From positions 1 to 64,000 of the forward strand of contig JAKJXP020000130.1 of NCBI GenBank assembly GCA_022225965.2: DNA of 64,000 nt, written 5' to 3'. Each line of letters starts with the position of its first letter. Within the stretch, counting starts at the first letter, position 1. Below the pieces are notes generated by a model, which searched no databases, was not told the DNA's origin, and saw only the letters and a program-made list of their open reading frames with translations. The stretch comes from Diatrype stigma (Eukaryota; Ascomycota; Sordariomycetes; Xylariales; Diatrypaceae). The translations under genes and the position numbers were made by a program. Positions 1 to 15,689 of this stretch are shown in pieces.

Positions 1-114
1 CCCTAACCCTAACCCTAACCCTAACCCTAACCCTAACCCTAACCCTAACCCTAACCCTAACCCTAACCCTAACCCTAACCCTAACCCTAACCCTAACCCT
101 AACCCTAACCCTAA
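1..114. repeat. Telomere repeat array, 19 perfect CCCTAA units
   Basis: Nineteen uninterrupted copies of CCCTAA (TTAGGG on the other strand) start at base 1 and stop at a sharp boundary with AT-rich DNA. The C-rich strand reading inward shows that this is the left end of a chromosome. TTAGGG is the usual telomere unit of filamentous ascomycetes. No degenerate units are visible at the inner edge, so the junction looks like a direct telomere-to-subtelomere transition. Confidence 0.99.
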
Positions 115-1299
115 GCTTTTTTAGCAGTTTCGACCATTCTAATGCGCATTTTGCGATTTCGATCCTTTTTAAAAAAATGCCGAAAGTTTCGTATATAATT
201 GCGTGGCCTTATTGCATTCCGCCTATATAAAATTCGAGCGATATAATCGAAATATTTAACCTTATTTTTATTAAAATTAACGTAAAAAATAATTAATTCG
301 TTTAATTTTCTTATAACTCGGCGAATTATTTTATTAATGCTTTTAATATTAATAAATAAACGCCGATAATTAAAAGCCTTAAAATAAGGCCGTAAAAAAA
401 AACCAAACCATGAATTCTTAATCGTAAAAAATACGTTTTTTTTTTTCGATTCGATTATTTTGCTTAATTGCTATTACGGCGCTTTTATTTTTATCCGTAA
501 TTTTTACGAAATAATATTTAAGTAACTTCTTTTTAAAAAGCAGCCGCGACGTCGGTATTGCCGAACCTTTAAATTCGAATTTATATTTATCGTTAAATTT
601 ATTATTAAGGTTAATATTTATATAATTTTTTTCGAACTTAATAGTTAAATCTTTTTATAAAGCTATATTTAAGTTATTCCGATACGTACGATTTTTATTT
701 TTAATAAATAATATAACGGCAGCATTTAATTAAAGGTTTTGCGTTTAAAGAAACGAATAAAAATTAACGCGATATTTTTAAATAAAGGGTTAATTAAATT
801 CATCGTAAAGGCAAATTTTTAATAAGGAAATAAAAAACTTTAAGCTTACGAAATTTTTAAGGTAATTTTAAACGAAACTTTATATTCGATTAATTACGCG
901 TATTTCGATTTCTTAAACTAGGCGGCCATTTTTTCGGCGAAAGTGATATTCGAAATCCGTATCGGCAACCTGGCTAAAAATAAACGTTTTAAGGCCTGCA
1001 ATATCGCATACGCCTTAAGGAAATCTTATTAAGGCAACATTTAAATATGAAATAATTTAAAGCCGTAAATATTTCGTTAAAACTGCTTTATTAATATTTT
1101 TAAACGTAATGCTTCCGGCCTTTCGTTTTACGCCTACCCTTTTCGTTCGTTTTATAATTATGGCTATTGCCGTTATTATTGCCGTTATTATTATTACCGC
1201 CGAAAGAATTATTAAATTTGCGGCGCTTTATTAATTTATCGATGCTATTATTAATATTAATATTACCAGCCTTAATATTTCGGTTATCATTATTATCGC

Positions 1300-1860
1300 T
1301 ATAAAACGCTAAAACGTAATAAAAAGATAATAAAAACGGGAAAAGATCGAAAAAACCTTAAATTCGTGGCTAATATTGCGATTTAATCGAATAACTTAAG
1401 AAATAATTAATACCTTAATTATTTCGGAAATAATAAGAATTTATTTTTTATGATTTATTTTGCATATAAATAACGGGCTTTTTGTTACGGCATTTTTTTT
1501 TTTTTTTATAATTTATTCTTATACGTATAATTTTAATAGGTAATAGTATACGGCTTTTTTTTACGAATGCCATAATAATTAAAAGGTCGTTCGAAATACT
1601 TGCGTAAGTATTGGCTAGTTATTGCTATTTAAAGCGGGCGCTATTATTGTCGTTTATAAATTAATTCCGGTTATTCGGCCATTATTACGAGCGCCGTAAA
1701 GCGTTAAAACGTGATTAAAAGGAAACGAAAACGGGAAAAGGCTGGAAAAACCTTAAACTTAAGGCTAAAAAAACGTTCGAAACAGTTACATAAATGCTAA
1801 TTAGCTATTGCCGTTTAAAGCGGGCGTTATTATTATTATATATAAACCATTTTAAATTAA
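1300..1860. repeat. Degenerate direct repeats close to the telomere
   Basis: A block near 1,313-1,390 (gaaaac/aaaacgggaaaag followed by a lysine-rich-looking A tract) recurs near 1,708-1,770. A second block around 'aaagcgggcg' near 1,630 recurs near 1,812. The copies differ mainly by C/T and G/A transitions. They appear to be two to three diverged copies of one subtelomeric unit; exact edges are not visible by eye. Confidence 0.5.
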
Positions 1861-4249
1861 CGGTAACGAATAGTATTATAAAAAAACGTAATATGGAATA
1901 AAACGTAAGCGTTCGTTTAATTAAAAAGCAACGGCTTAGTAATAGCGAAAGGGCTATTATTCGCTTATAACGATAGGTCCGAAAAGCAATACGCCTTAAA
2001 TATATTAAAAGGGCAATAACGAATTCGTTCCTTTTTTTCTGCCGCGCGCATTTGGGCTTTTCGGCTTTGGCTGTATTGTTATTATTATTTCCGTTGCTGC
2101 TATTACGTATCGATACCGGGCATTTTAAGGTATTCTTTAAGCAGGAGCGGCATAAACCGTTTCGAATATCGGCGCAAAAAGTACCGCGAAACGCCGGAAA
2201 AAGCGGGCTACTGGATGCATTTTAAAGCGCTTAATGCGAGCCTTTTTATTCGTAACGAAACCGAAAGCCGCCGTAATTTCGGGTTATACTAATAAACTTT
2301 TTCGAAAACCGGGATATAACGGAAATACGTTATCGTATTATAAGTAAGCTGTTAATTTATAAAGCGTTACGTTACGGTTATTAAAATAAAAGCGTCGTAA
2401 AAAAGCAAAAATAAACGGAATAATTAAATAACGCAAATAAAAAAAAACCAAAAAAACCGAGCAATAAAAAACCGAACGAATATAATACGTATCGGAAATA
2501 ACGAAAAGTATTACGGCGAAACGAATAAACGAAAGGAAATAAAGAAATAAAAGTAATAGCCGTAACGACGAAATTAATAATAACTAAAAATTAATAAATT
2601 ACGATAAGCTACGAAATAATACCGGCAATTAAAAGGCTTAAATATTAATCCAATATATGTAACCAATAAAAAAACGGGAATTAGCACTTATAAGGCAAAA
2701 AAGGGCATCCGATTAAGCAATAAGCAATTAAAAGACTCGTTAATTTAAACAAAAAAACCAATAAATACGTTAAAATAAGCAGCAAAAAAGCAATAAGCAA
2801 TTGGGCTAATATATACGCAATAGGTGCCATTATACGTATGCGAAACCGAAATACGTAACGATAATAGTTTTAATTAACTAAAAAAACGAAACACGTTTTT
2901 AAGCGGATTATTTATGTATTTAATTAAAGAACGAAAATACTAAAGCAAACATTCGAAATAATAATAACGAAAAATAAAAAATAAAAAATAAACGTATCTT
3001 TTTATATACGAAAAAGCTGCCTAAAAGGTTTTTACCTAAGCTTTCCACCCGTTATAACCATTTTATTCCTTATTTTGCATTTTTTCCGAAACAGTTTTTC
3101 CATTAATGCGCAACGTACTTTCGAATTCCAAAAAGCCTTCGTTTTTTTTTCAGCTGCCATATATGTTTCCATTTTACCTTTAACTTATTTTTACGTATCG
3201 TTATTAACATAACGACGTATTCGTTTCGTTTAATTATATAAAAGCGATCCAATAATAAGCATATTTATATATTAAATGCTTATTTCCGCCGTTTAATTAA
3301 TTAATTACTACGTTTTAAAAACCCTTTTTATCTTGCAATAATGGCTTATAAAAAAAAAAATCGGCCAAATTTACGTTACGCCTTAATAGCGTTATAACGT
3401 AAGCATCCGGTTATGCCTATATTTCTATAAAACGTTTAACGTATATTGCGCTTTATTTTAAAAAAATATTATTAAAGGCTATATTATTTTAAAAACCTTA
3501 TACGTATCGTTTAGCCTTTATTTCCTAACATAATGCATTATTAATACGTTATTTTAATAATGCCCTATTATTTAGTTTCGATTATGAAGCCTTTTTTTGC
3601 AAACGCTTTATAATTCGATTTAACGAATTAGCGGCTATCGAAACCGATATCGGAAAATATATTACGCGGAATTTTGGTAGCAAATTCGTATTTAACCAAA
3701 CTGCAATAATATAAGCAACGGAATATTTCCGCAGTTACGGATTAAATCGAAAAAAATGGACCTATCTTGTTACGGCATATAATGCAATACGCAAACCAAT
3801 CGAAATCGCAAAAAAACGCAATATTATAGCTAACACTTAAAATCCGGCGCCTTAAAAATGCCAGTATTTTAATAAAAACCTACGAAACCTAGCTAATAAA
3901 TAAAAAAAAATAATAAAACGTTAGCATACATTTTCGAAAGCGCTATAAAAAAATTTTAATTTTTTTATTTCGAAAACCCATATTTACGGCTTTAATTATA
4001 ATATTAAATGGCGCAGCTAAAAATAACGCATAATTAAACGTAAAGCTATATTTAATGAATTTATAGGCTTAATATAAAATTATAAAAGCTTTTAAAAATC
4101 GCTTTATTATAAATAAATAAGCCGTTATAATATAATGGCAAAAATACGCAATAATTACGTACGTCGTTAATAATAAATTTACTGGATTTATAATAATTGG
4201 TTTAAATATTTTTGGAAAATATTATTTTGTAACATTATAAATTCTTATT

Positions 4250-4690
4250 AACCATAAAGCCGCCGACGATTTATAATTATTAAGATTTTTGCTTTTTTAC
4301 CGAACTTTTATTTATAAAGGCGCTAACGACTTACGGCCTTATCGATATTTTTGCTTTATTACCGAACCTTTAGTCATAAAGCCGCTAGCAACTTATAACT
4401 ATCGAAGTTTTTATTTTTTTATCGAGCCTTTATTTATAAAGGCGCCAGCGATTTACGGCCCTATTGATATTTTTGCTTTGCCACCGAACTTTCAGTTATA
4501 AAGCCGCTAGCGATTTACGGCTTTATCGATATTTTTGCTTTATTATTAAGCCTTTAATTATAAAGCCGTTAATGATTTGCAGCCTTATTAATATTTTTGC
4601 TTTATTACCGAACCTTTAATTATAAAACCGCCAATAACTTACGACGCCATTAACGTTTTAATTTTAGCATCGAACTTAAAATTAAGTTAA
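4250..4690. repeat. 61-bp minisatellite, about 7 copies
   Basis: A unit beginning ATAAAGCCGCTAGCGATTTA recurs at about 4,254, 4,314, 4,375, 4,436, 4,498, 4,559 and 4,622, a spacing of 60-63 bp, with a more decayed copy near 4,745. Differences between copies are mostly transitions. A 70-codon open frame across it (4,289-4,501) merely reads through the repeat and has no independent support as a gene. Confidence 0.85.
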
Positions 4691-7600
4691 AATTAAGATT
4701 ATGCGATATTATCGAAATTTTTGCTTTTTTAATAAGCCATTAGCAATAAAGCCGTTAATGATTTATAATAATTTTAATATTCTTACGGTTTTATTAAGTT
4801 AACGTAAAACTAATAAAACAACGTAACGTAATTAAAAAACGCGGCCGAATAAAAAAAACGCATGGCGTATCGACGATACCAAAAAGAAAAACGAATAAAG
4901 AATTACGTAAACGAAATTATTTATCGTTTGCTTTATCGTACGGCTTGTAATATACGAAAAACCAAATATTCCGACGTTTATAAAAAGAAATTACAAAATT
5001 CGTTCGATTTAATTTTACGATCCATTTGTATTTTATTTCCAAGCCATTTGCCGATTACGTAATACGTTTAACGCGGCTATAAAAAGTCGTCCGCATTAAC
5101 GGGCAGGTTTTTTTCAGCTAGTTGCCGATATAATTTATGCCGTATGGACGCATATTATAAGCTAATTACGATAATATATAATAACGTTTTAAAAAACGTA
5201 TACCGTCGGTTTTTTTTTTTCCGCTTGCAATATTAGCCATTAAACGTAACGTATTACCGGCCTTCGCAAAAAACCTACGATACGCCGTATATTTAACATC
5301 CGGTATATTTCTTTTAAATAAGCAATCGATAGCCGTTATCGTTTTTATATTAAAAATGGCCTTTATTAATAGCTATTAAAAATGCTTTTTTTTGTTTTAT
5401 AAAACCGAATATTACTGAATCGAATAAAAAGCATAATTACGTATCGGCGTATTGCCGGCGTATTATATTACATATTAAACGCATATTTTATTTTATTGGT
5501 TTAAATATTTTTTAATTAAATTTATAATTCGGATTTATATCCGTACGGTTCGAAATCGTTATTACGTTTATAGCTTTTTATCGTTAAGCAGCGCTTAAAA
5601 ATCGGCTTTAATAAATCGAAGCCTAAAGCGAAACGTAATATCGTTCGAAATAAAAACAAAATCCGAAAACGGTACGAAATAAAAAAAAAGGTAAAGCAGG
5701 TTCAAAACAAACGAAAAAGCAATAGATTCGGTAAACGGCGCGATAGTATTTTGCCGTAAGCATGGTAATAAGGTTTACGACGATTCGAATTTCGGTCGTA
5801 TAATAAACGCCAGTCCGGATCGAACGTTTTTTTATATAAAGGCGGTATTTGGCGAATAAAAAACGGCCGTTATAAGGTTTTTAAAACGAAGCCGTAAGTT
5901 ATTTACGGTAATCCAAAAAAGCGACGGCGAAATGCGGCCGAAATGGCCCGAAAAAAACGATATTAAGGAAATATGGCTCGATACGGCGGCGCTAAAAAAT
6001 TATCCGGCTACGGTATTAAGCGCTATTATAATCTTAAGAAAAAATTATTAAATAATATATACGGATTTGCTTATAAAAAAAAAGCGTTATTATTAATAAA
6101 AACATACATAAGCGGTAATAAAAAAAGCCGAAAACGTAGGTTTTAATCCGGCTTAACGGAATATTTCCGGTAATTGCGGTTGCATAAATCGCAATTTGCT
6201 TTTAAAGATTCGTCGAAAGCCGACGACGATTAAAAAACGCCATATAAAGACGCATTTATAGCTTCGTTAAAATATGCATTTATAATAAAATACCGATACG
6301 TTTCGGCATATAGCTATTTACGCATTTATTTACGATTCGTAAAAGCGGCCGGTATCGTATAAGCCGTATCGTTTATAGCATTAAAACGCGCGGCCGCAAA
6401 TTCGTCCGAAAAGCACATTAAAACGGATAATACGGTTCGGCCGCGTTTTCGAACGTTTCGTTCGGCCCGTTATACGTATTATATAAACAAATCGGAAATT
6501 CCGGCATAAAATACGGCGTCGATATATAAAATATTTAAGCCGTTATTAAAATTATTCGTAATAATAAAAAAACCTTTCGTATTTTATTATTATTGTAATA
6601 TAATTTATTTTTTATTTATCGTATTTAATTAATTATGAAAATAAAGGCAATATAAGGCTTTAACGATTTGCTTTTTTTAATAAATATACATATAAAATAT
6701 TAAGATTTTTGCAAAAGATTTTAATTAAAATTGCTTTCGAATAACGTCGATGGCTTATAATAAGAAACCAACATAGGATTACTCGAATTATACGAAAACG
6801 GGCATAACCGGCGTAAAATATACTATATGCCGAATATCGAATTGCCGCGTCGGTTTTCGAAAAACCTGCACCTTATTAGGATCCATGCCGTATAACCGGC
6901 AAAAAAAAACAAAGCTCGTCGACGGCAACGTAACGTTAAAAAACAAAACAAAGGCATAAAGCAATTGCAGTTAATTCTTAATAATAAGACATTTTTTTCG
7001 AAACTTATCGTTATAAGTAAAAATAATATGGCTTTCGTCGATAATAATATGGACCAACTTTTATTACGTAATAAATACTTAATACGTTTTCGTAATGCGT
7101 TTTATAATAAACGATTCGTATATAATAATTATTACGCTTTTAATAATAATATCGTATCGATATTAAATTGGCTACCAAAAAAACGAAAAAATTTTAAATT
7201 AATAAAGCCGCCGAACTTGGTTTAACGTAAACGCAATATAAGAAAATATTAAAATCGTAATTTCGCCCGATACGTAATACGATAAAAACATATAAATATA
7301 CGATTTATTTATATTAATAACGGCGATATAAAATATTCTGTACTTATAAAAAAATAAAAAATAAAACGTAAGAAAATGCTTAATTATGTATTAAATAACG
7401 TTTTTTTGTATTTTACGAAAAATAACGGTTTTATTTTAAAGCATAACTTAAAGTTGCGCTTTTAGGTTTAGGCAATTTTACGTTTCTTATTGTCGGCGAT
7501 GCTTTTTTTTAGCAAACGAACGCCGGATTCGCATAAATAACTTAAATACGTAACGCAAATTAATAAAGGCAAAAATACGAAACGGCGCAACAAAGAGATT

Positions 7601-10063
7601 TTAAAAGCAAAGCGGAATAAAAAAGCTGCTATTTATTGTATTACGGCCTAATAATAAAAAATACGCTTATTTGGCGTTTCCTTATGGATTTTCCGAACAA
7701 ATAAAAAGCTTTAAAAAGTAATTCCGGCTAGGCATAAGTTTGCATTTACGGACCGAAAAAAATAAGCCTAAAACGAAAACGGCAAACAGGGGCGATACGG
7801 ATTAAAAAAAGGGAATAATTAAATTAATAACTTTCAATAACAGCCGGTTCGTTTCCATACGGCTGCGCTTAATAAGCGAAAAAACGGCGGCGGCGGCAAA
7901 AAACAACGCCGCATGCCGTTTCGAAATAAAAGATACGCAAACGCTAGGCCGAAAACTTATTTCGAATCCGCCGTTAAAAGCCGGATTTATTTAAAACGCA
8001 ACAACGGCCGTAATTAAAAACGGAAAAAATTCGAATCCGAAAAATTCCTATTACGTACGACTAGTTTTAAAAAAGCTTTTATATTAATTTTTAATATCGA
8101 AATTACTAGCTTCGATTTCGTACGCCGTAATATGCGTTATAATATTATAATACGCCTATGCGGTAAAAATGCGCTATAATAACGCAACGTATTATATAAA
8201 AAAATTCGGACCATTTTCGGCGTCGTCGTTACCTTCGTCGAAATCGTTACCGGCGTCGGCGCCGTATCTTTTTTTATTAACCGGACGTTTAGCGAATAAA
8301 AAAAAGGCGTTAATTATATACCGCCGGCCGATAAAAAAAGCCATTTATTGCCAAATCCGCAAAATAATCTTACAAAATATATATTTCAAAATAAACGAAT
8401 TTAGGCCGTCGGTTAAACGAAAAGAATTTTAATAAATATCCGAACCGAAAAATTACTTTTGGTCGTCGTCGTAATTTATAATTCAGCCCGTTTTATAAGC
8501 CGGCTAAAAAAAGGCAAGTAAAAATAAAAAAACATACGGCTAAAAGAAACCGCTTTTATTAAAGGCACGAAAATCCTTAATACAAGCAAATTCGAACGTT
8601 AGCAAAAACGGCCGTACGAATTATAAATACCGGATAATAATATCCGAAACGCAAAAAAAAAAATAACGCCAAATAATCCGCCAGCCTTATTTAATTTTTA
8701 TAATGCGAATATCCAAAACGCCATGCTTTATAAAAACGTTTTTATTAAAATTAAGCCCGCTATTACATATCCGTATAAAAAAAATCTTAAAACCGCAAAT
8801 AAATTAGCCGTTAATAAAATAAAAAAAAACTAATAATTGCTTTAAAAATATATTAACGGTATTTCGAAACGCCATTACGGATTTCGCCTTAATTTTTTAA
8901 AAAGTAAAAAAGCGATATTATAAGGCAAAGTTGCTTTCGACTTAATTTATAAGCCATAACGATCCAGTTATAAAAAACGAACCATTAAATTCCGATAACG
9001 ATATAAAGCTAAAAAAAAGGGTTTTATTATTAGACTTATCGATAAATCTCTTAATGTCGAACGCTGGCCATTAATTAGGCGGAACCAGCATTATTTTTTC
9101 GAGGCTGCTTTTAAGGAATTGCAATATTTTTTATAATCCGTTTCGGAACGTATTTATGAAAAGCTTAACGTTCGTAATATATAAGGTATTTTCGAATTAA
9201 ATAATCTGGCCGGCATTTAGTTCCGCTTACGTTATGGCTTTAACATAAATGCGTATTTTATATAAATAATTAAAGGGAATTAAAAACGAATTAACGTACG
9301 TAAAAATAAGGAATTCGCTAACGATAAATTAAATAAAGGCGAATAGTAATAGCTTAAACTTAATATCGAATTAGCCCTATAAGATATCGGAAAATAACGG
9401 TGCGCCTTAGTTTTTTTTTTACGCCTATTGCGTTTTGGCCTGCTTTCGTTAAGCCTAAAGCAAGGCGAAATATCGTATAACGTATATAATAGCCGAATAT
9501 TTTTTATTATAATTACTGGATTAATATTAATTGCCGTTACGGTAATAGCTTTAAATAATAAAACCGTTAAGTAATGGGTTTTTAATTTCCTATTAAGCGG
9601 TATGAATAAGCATAATGAAAAGAAGAAATTAAAAATAAGTTCGGTCGAACGGGCATATAAAAAAGGGAAAGTTGTTTTAATTTATCGAAAAAGCGAGGTC
9701 CGATAATGGCTATTATATAATAACGTTAATTATTTGCATTAAGGCTATTTATAAATATTATTATTACGAAATCCATATAAAGCGTTAATACGGATAAAAC
9801 GAAGTTAAATTAAAATAATAAGCTTAATAATGTTAAGTTAATATATAAATTCGAAAGATATATATTAAAATCTTTTTAACGATGGCGTAATATTTAAATA
9901 TAATTAATCGAAATTAATAATTTTACGATAAAAAAAAAAAAAAAAAAAAGGAAAACGGAAAGAAAAAAAAAAACCCAATATATATACGTTTGTTATATAA
10001 ATACATTAATTCGAAGCATAGGTTTCCTGGGATTTTGGGCTAAAATAAAGCGATATAAAGCAA

Positions 10064-10427
10064 TTAAAACAGCTTTATTAATACGTTAGTCGAAAAAAAA
10101 ATATCGAATACGGCGGCAAATGCGTTAAAACGATTTAATAAAGCATCGCTTTTATAAGGCGTATCGGTTATTATCGCCATTATTAAAGTTTTAAATTTGC
10201 ATAAGCCAAAACGAAGCCTTAAATGCGTATATAACCGATTAAGGAATTTGATTAAAGTATATATTTTAACCGATGTATTACATTTAGCGAAAACAATTTT
10301 CGAAAATAACGTTCGGGCGATTTTTTTGGGCTTAAGCGAAAGCTCGTTTTCGGAATTAGACGGCTTGTTGTCCGGCGAAAAGCTAAAGGCCAGAAAAAAA
10401 TTAAGCGAAAGCAAAAGGGGCAGCTAA
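10064..10427. other. Least-mutated patch of the outer subtelomere, open on both strands
   Basis: Two overlapping long frames occur here: 116 codons on the minus strand (10,064-10,414) and 76 codons on the plus strand (10,197-10,427). The plus frame has a serine/leucine/glutamate-rich, normal-looking C-terminal half, unlike the lysine/tyrosine-rich chance frames nearby. It is probably a surviving fragment of a transposon or captured gene. I do not recognise a family in either frame, and no promoter or intron structure is evident. Confidence 0.3.
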
Positions 10428-13400
10428 AAAAAACGCGGCAGCGGGAAAAAAAGCGATAAAAAGCGGGCCGCTATTTCTTAAAAGGGCCGGCGATTTTTTC
10501 GTTATTTTTATCAAATAGGCCGACGCGGGCAATAACGATTGGCATTAAATTAAAGCATAAAAAAAATTAAAACGTAAATTGTATTATACGGATATGTATT
10601 TATGAAGTTATGGATTTATTTATTTGTATATTTAACGGCAATGCCGTTATATATTGCTAATACGATTTATAATTTTATTGGAATATTATAAATAGCGATA
10701 TTTTGGTTCGAACGAATATAAAAAGGAATAATTCCCATAAATAAATAATAATATGAAAAGAACTGTATTGCGAAATTTTTATTCGTTAAGACATGCTTTA
10801 AAAAAGGATTTTACGTTTTTTACGATGGCAGCGCAATAAGCCAAGAAAAAAAACGGGTATTTCGAAATTAAATAATATAAAGCTTGGTTGCGAAAAATAA
10901 AATATCGATAATCGGAAGCAATATAATAAAAGCTATAAAAATCCGAAATAAACTTAAAAAAGCCAAAATAATTAAAAATAAAAGCTATAATATTAAATGG
11001 AAAAGATAATATAAACGGAAAATAAAAGATAAAATAAATTAAGAATAATAATAAAATGCCAAAAAATGGCGTATAAAAATGTAGCAAATATATAAATATA
11101 TATATTAATATTCGCGATTAAAAAAAAATAAAAGAAAAACGTTAAAAGGGAAATCCATAAAAAAAGAATGTATAACGCATAAAACAAATAAAAATTTTCG
11201 AATTAAACGAAAGTTACGCGATTTTAATGCAATATACGGAAATAAAATAGGATTAAAACAAACGAAATTCCGAAAGGTCGTAAAGGCATCTAAAAAGCTT
11301 ACGGATAAGAAATTAATATATGAAAATAATTAGTATTATAAATAATTCGAAACGGCTTAAGTAATATAAGATTTATAATATAATATTAGCCGTATAAAAA
11401 ATATTACGGCCTTATATATTTAAAAAGCCTTTTAAGATTAAAAGATTTAATATGCCTTTATTATTTTAAGATTTCTTTATATAATTATATATGTTAATAT
11501 TATAACATATAAAAATTAAATATAATCTTACGTAATTAAATAAGACGTAAATAAATTATTAGCATATAATAAAACTAAATATATTCCTTTTTTAATGAAA
11601 GAAAATTAAATATATTATATAGTTTCGTATTCGTAATTATCGTTAAGATTATTATTAAATCCTTAATTAAAAGGAATTATCCGTAATGAAAAATTTTTAA
11701 TCCTAGCGTTAATAAGTAACAAAAAAGCCATAAGTAATATAAAAAAAGGTAATAAAATAACCAAGTCCTGGTTTTTTTCGTCCGAAATATATAATTCCGT
11801 ATCGATATTATTTTGGCTTTTTTTTAGTACTTAAACCAGCTAAAGGGGGATTTCGATTAATAACGCTTTAAAATTAAAGGCGTATTACGTATTTGCCGTT
11901 TGCCGTTTACGAAACGACCGGGCTGGCATTAATTTGGCCTTAAAACGATACGGAATTTATAAAAACTTCGGATTAAAACGTTATAATTAAGCTAAAAACG
12001 TAATTTACGATTTCGCAAAAGCGAATGTTTTTTTTAAAAAAACGGCAAAATGTCGGGCTTATAATTGGATTAAGCTTTTTAATTCGGTTTCGAAATTACT
12101 TATACGGCGAAAAAAATAATTCGAAAGATTTTTAATTGTTATTATTCGATTTTTAATTAAATATTAACGGATTTATATACGATAATATGGAACTATTAAA
12201 AGATTAAAACGTATTCGAATAGGCGCGGTATATAATCCGAAGCCGTTAATGCTATAACAAAGGCGAAATCGGAATTAAAAGCTTTCGTACCGGTAAAAAC
12301 GGCGGAAATAACGAAACGAACGAAAAAGATTCGATCGAAAAGCGGCGCGATTAAAAAGAAAAAAGGCTGGCATATAAAGTAATATCCGAATTGGACCGTA
12401 AGATACGTCGGCTTTTTGCGAATTTTTTCCGCTTAATAAAAGGCTTGGCCGATAATAACGATAAACTTTCGTATATCGCCGGTAAAAAAAGCAATTTATT
12501 AGCATTTAAAATAGCCCCGTTAATATGATACGTAATAACTTATAAATAAAAAATAAATAATATAAACCGGAAAAAATGCAAAAAGAAAGAATCGTAAAAA
12601 CGTATAGCTATTTTTGGCAAAGGGGTTTTGCGAACGGACGGAAATCCGGAAGCCCTAAAAAAAAAAAAAGGCTGGCTTATTCGAAATAACCCGTTAAAGT
12701 TTTCGACTTAATAAATAACGTTTAAGCGGCGATTCGACATAAAAAGCGTTACCGGGAAATTAATATATTCGTTTAATAATGCATAAATAATAGCATCGAA
12801 CTAAAGAAAAAAGGAATCGGCATAAACGAATAAGGCCGTTATCGACGTTAAGTCCGTAAATGTAATATTTTAAGCCGCTTTTGGCCGGTCGAAAAAAAAA
12901 AAGGGGCACGTAATAAGTTATTGAAAACGCAATAAATGCTGGTTTAATTTTTATTTTAAGGCCGAAAACCGATATTCGAAGCTTTTTGCGAAAATTAAAA
13001 AACGCGCGTCGAAATTTAGTTTTTATTCGGCAAAAACGGCTTGCGCTTAAAAGGCCCGTAACTTATATTCGAAATACGTATCGCTTTTAGCAAGTTAATA
13101 AGCGAATTAGCGAAAGATAAAAAGCGAAAAAAGGTCGGGCTCGGAAAAAAACCCGCCGGGTTTTTGTCCGAAAATGTCGTCGTTTTAAAGCAATATGCGG
13201 TTTTGCCGAAAAGAAAAATTTATTGGTAATATAAAATATTAATATATTGCTATTATAAAAATCGCTTAAAAAGTATTATGCCGAAAAACGGCTTATTTTT
13301 CGATATAAAAAGCCATAACGAAATAAATTAAAGGATAAATAATTAAAAAAAAACTTAATAAATATAAAAAATAAAAAAAAAACGAAATAAAAAGCGTTAT

Positions 13401-15689
13401 AATACCTTTATCCGAAAATACCGCTTAAGTTATTAAAACCGGTTTTTACGAACGTAATAATAGCCGTATAAAACGTTATAAAGCAGTTTTTTTCGAACGT
13501 TATAACGGCCGGCCTTTAAAAAAGTTCATATTATTAATGCATTATTTCAATATTATTAAATCGCATTTTTAAAGTATTATATAAATAGGAATGACATTAT
13601 ATATTATTAGTAATTAATTAATTATAAAACATACGAAATGGAAATTTCGTTTATATCGATTAATAATCGTTGGTTTTAAAAGCGTATATATTAAAAAAGG
13701 ATTTCCGTATTAAATAACGCTTATATCCGAAAATATAAAATTAAGTTCGAAAAGTTTCCGATTTTATTTTATATCGCGGCAATGCATTATTAAGGGTATT
13801 ATTTAAAAAGGTTATATAATATGACCGAATAATCGTTTTATAACGGTAATACTGTTATTAGTTTATAAAGTGCATTATTCGGCTAAATACGTAAAAGAAA
13901 TTAAGGGCTATTATAAGTCGTGCTTTTTTTATGTATTTAAAAGGAAAACATAATATTAATTACTTAACGGTAAATGGCAGCAATGTTATAATTGGCTTAT
14001 AAACTGTATGTTTCGGTTAAGTAATTTAATTACATGCCTTATTGCTATATATATTTTTGTTACGAATCGGCGCCTTTTTATTAGGAATTAAAATGCATTA
14101 TTATTATAGGCCTTTTTGTTACGATCCGGTACTTCCTTATTAAAAATTAGCACCCCTTTTGTTATATGCTTTTTGGTTACAAGCCGATACTTTTTTGTTA
14201 AAAAGCAGCATTTTTATTGCTATATAATTCTTTATTATAAACGGATGCCTTATTATTATAACCTAAAATGCCTTATTTTTATAGGCTTTTTTATTATGAA
14301 TTAATATTTCCTTATTATAAAGCAATATTCTTATTAATATATAATTTATTGCCGTGCCGAGTTTTTTTTTTAATTTTAATAAATAATTTCGTATATTTTT
14401 CGAAAAACGATTTAAAACAAATCGATTCGTTTACCTTTAAAAGGGCCCGGTCCGTACTTGGCAATAAAATACGTGATTTTATTTATATTTTCGTTTCGAA
14501 AAATAAGAGAACCATTAGGGATAAATCGGAAATAAGCGAAAAGGTTATATTTAAAGGTATAAATGCAACCTAAGGCCTTATAGCAACCATAGCTACGGCC
14601 TTTTAAAAACGAAGAATCGGCGATAAATCAATAACCGAAAAAAAAAAACGAAAAGAATTAATTTTTTTCGCATTACTGGCAAGGCATTATATTCGATAAG
14701 CCATAAATTTAAACGTATAAAGCAAATATATAAAAAGGTTTTTTAAATAGGAAATATATGGCTAGATTTATCGAAAAGCTAATTCGAATAATAATATATA
14801 TTTCATAATATTGCAAACCGAAATAAGCGCTTATATAATAAAGCAATTGCTAAAAAACTTAAAGAATTCGTTAAAACGAATTGCCATTTATGTTTCATTA
14901 TACGTATATATATTAATCCGGGCCCTTTAGGAACGAAATAAAAAAATAACCGAATATTTGGTATATATTATTAATTATTCGAATTGGTAATATTATATAA
15001 ATATGGACTTATATCGTAAAGACGAATGGAAAATTCGCAAACGATACGGTATTGCTTTATAAAACGTAAAATGTCCTATTCCGAAATAAAGTAACGGTTA
15101 AAATAAAGCCGAATCTTATAAAAAAAAAGATTAAAAAGGTATTTTTTTGTATTAATAAGGCGGTTTAAAATGCGAAAGCATTTGCTTTTAAAAGAACGGA
15201 TTTAAAGAAATGGCTTTTAACGTTAAATAAGGCGACGTCGCAATTAACATAAGCCTATGGCGCAAACCTAAAAGGGCGATTACCGGTATTAAAAAGAAAG
15301 GTTTCGGAGGTGCAACGAATAAGCTGCTATATATCGTTATTTCGAACGGCATTAAATCTCGCCTAAGGCTTACGAAGGTCCATAATAAGAAACGAAAGCA
15401 ATAGGAAATCTTGTTATTAAAAAAAAAATCTCGAAAAAAAAAATAAATGATTAAAATAAACTGCAATTATAAGTAAAAATAAGAAAAAAAGGGCTATTAA
15501 TTAATTAAATAAAGGAATTAAACATAATAAATAAATAAATAAATAAAAGAAAAAATTACGTATAAGGCCTTATATGCTTATTTGCTTAATAAAAGGAAAT
15601 TATATAATGCATCTTAAAATATTTAATAAATAAGCCAATATTAAAGCAAATAATTAATTACGTAAACTAATTAATTAATAAATAAGCCA

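Noticed and set aside
4862..7225. Small plus frames at 4,862-5,062 and 6,965-7,225 as genes
   Set aside because: AT-rich, lysine/asparagine-biased chance frames in RIP DNA without recognisable domains or upstream signals.
115..12000. Telomere-linked RecQ-type helicase gene
   Set aside because: Such genes are common near fungal telomeres and I looked for helicase motifs, but found no recognisable Walker or DEAH-box text in any frame.
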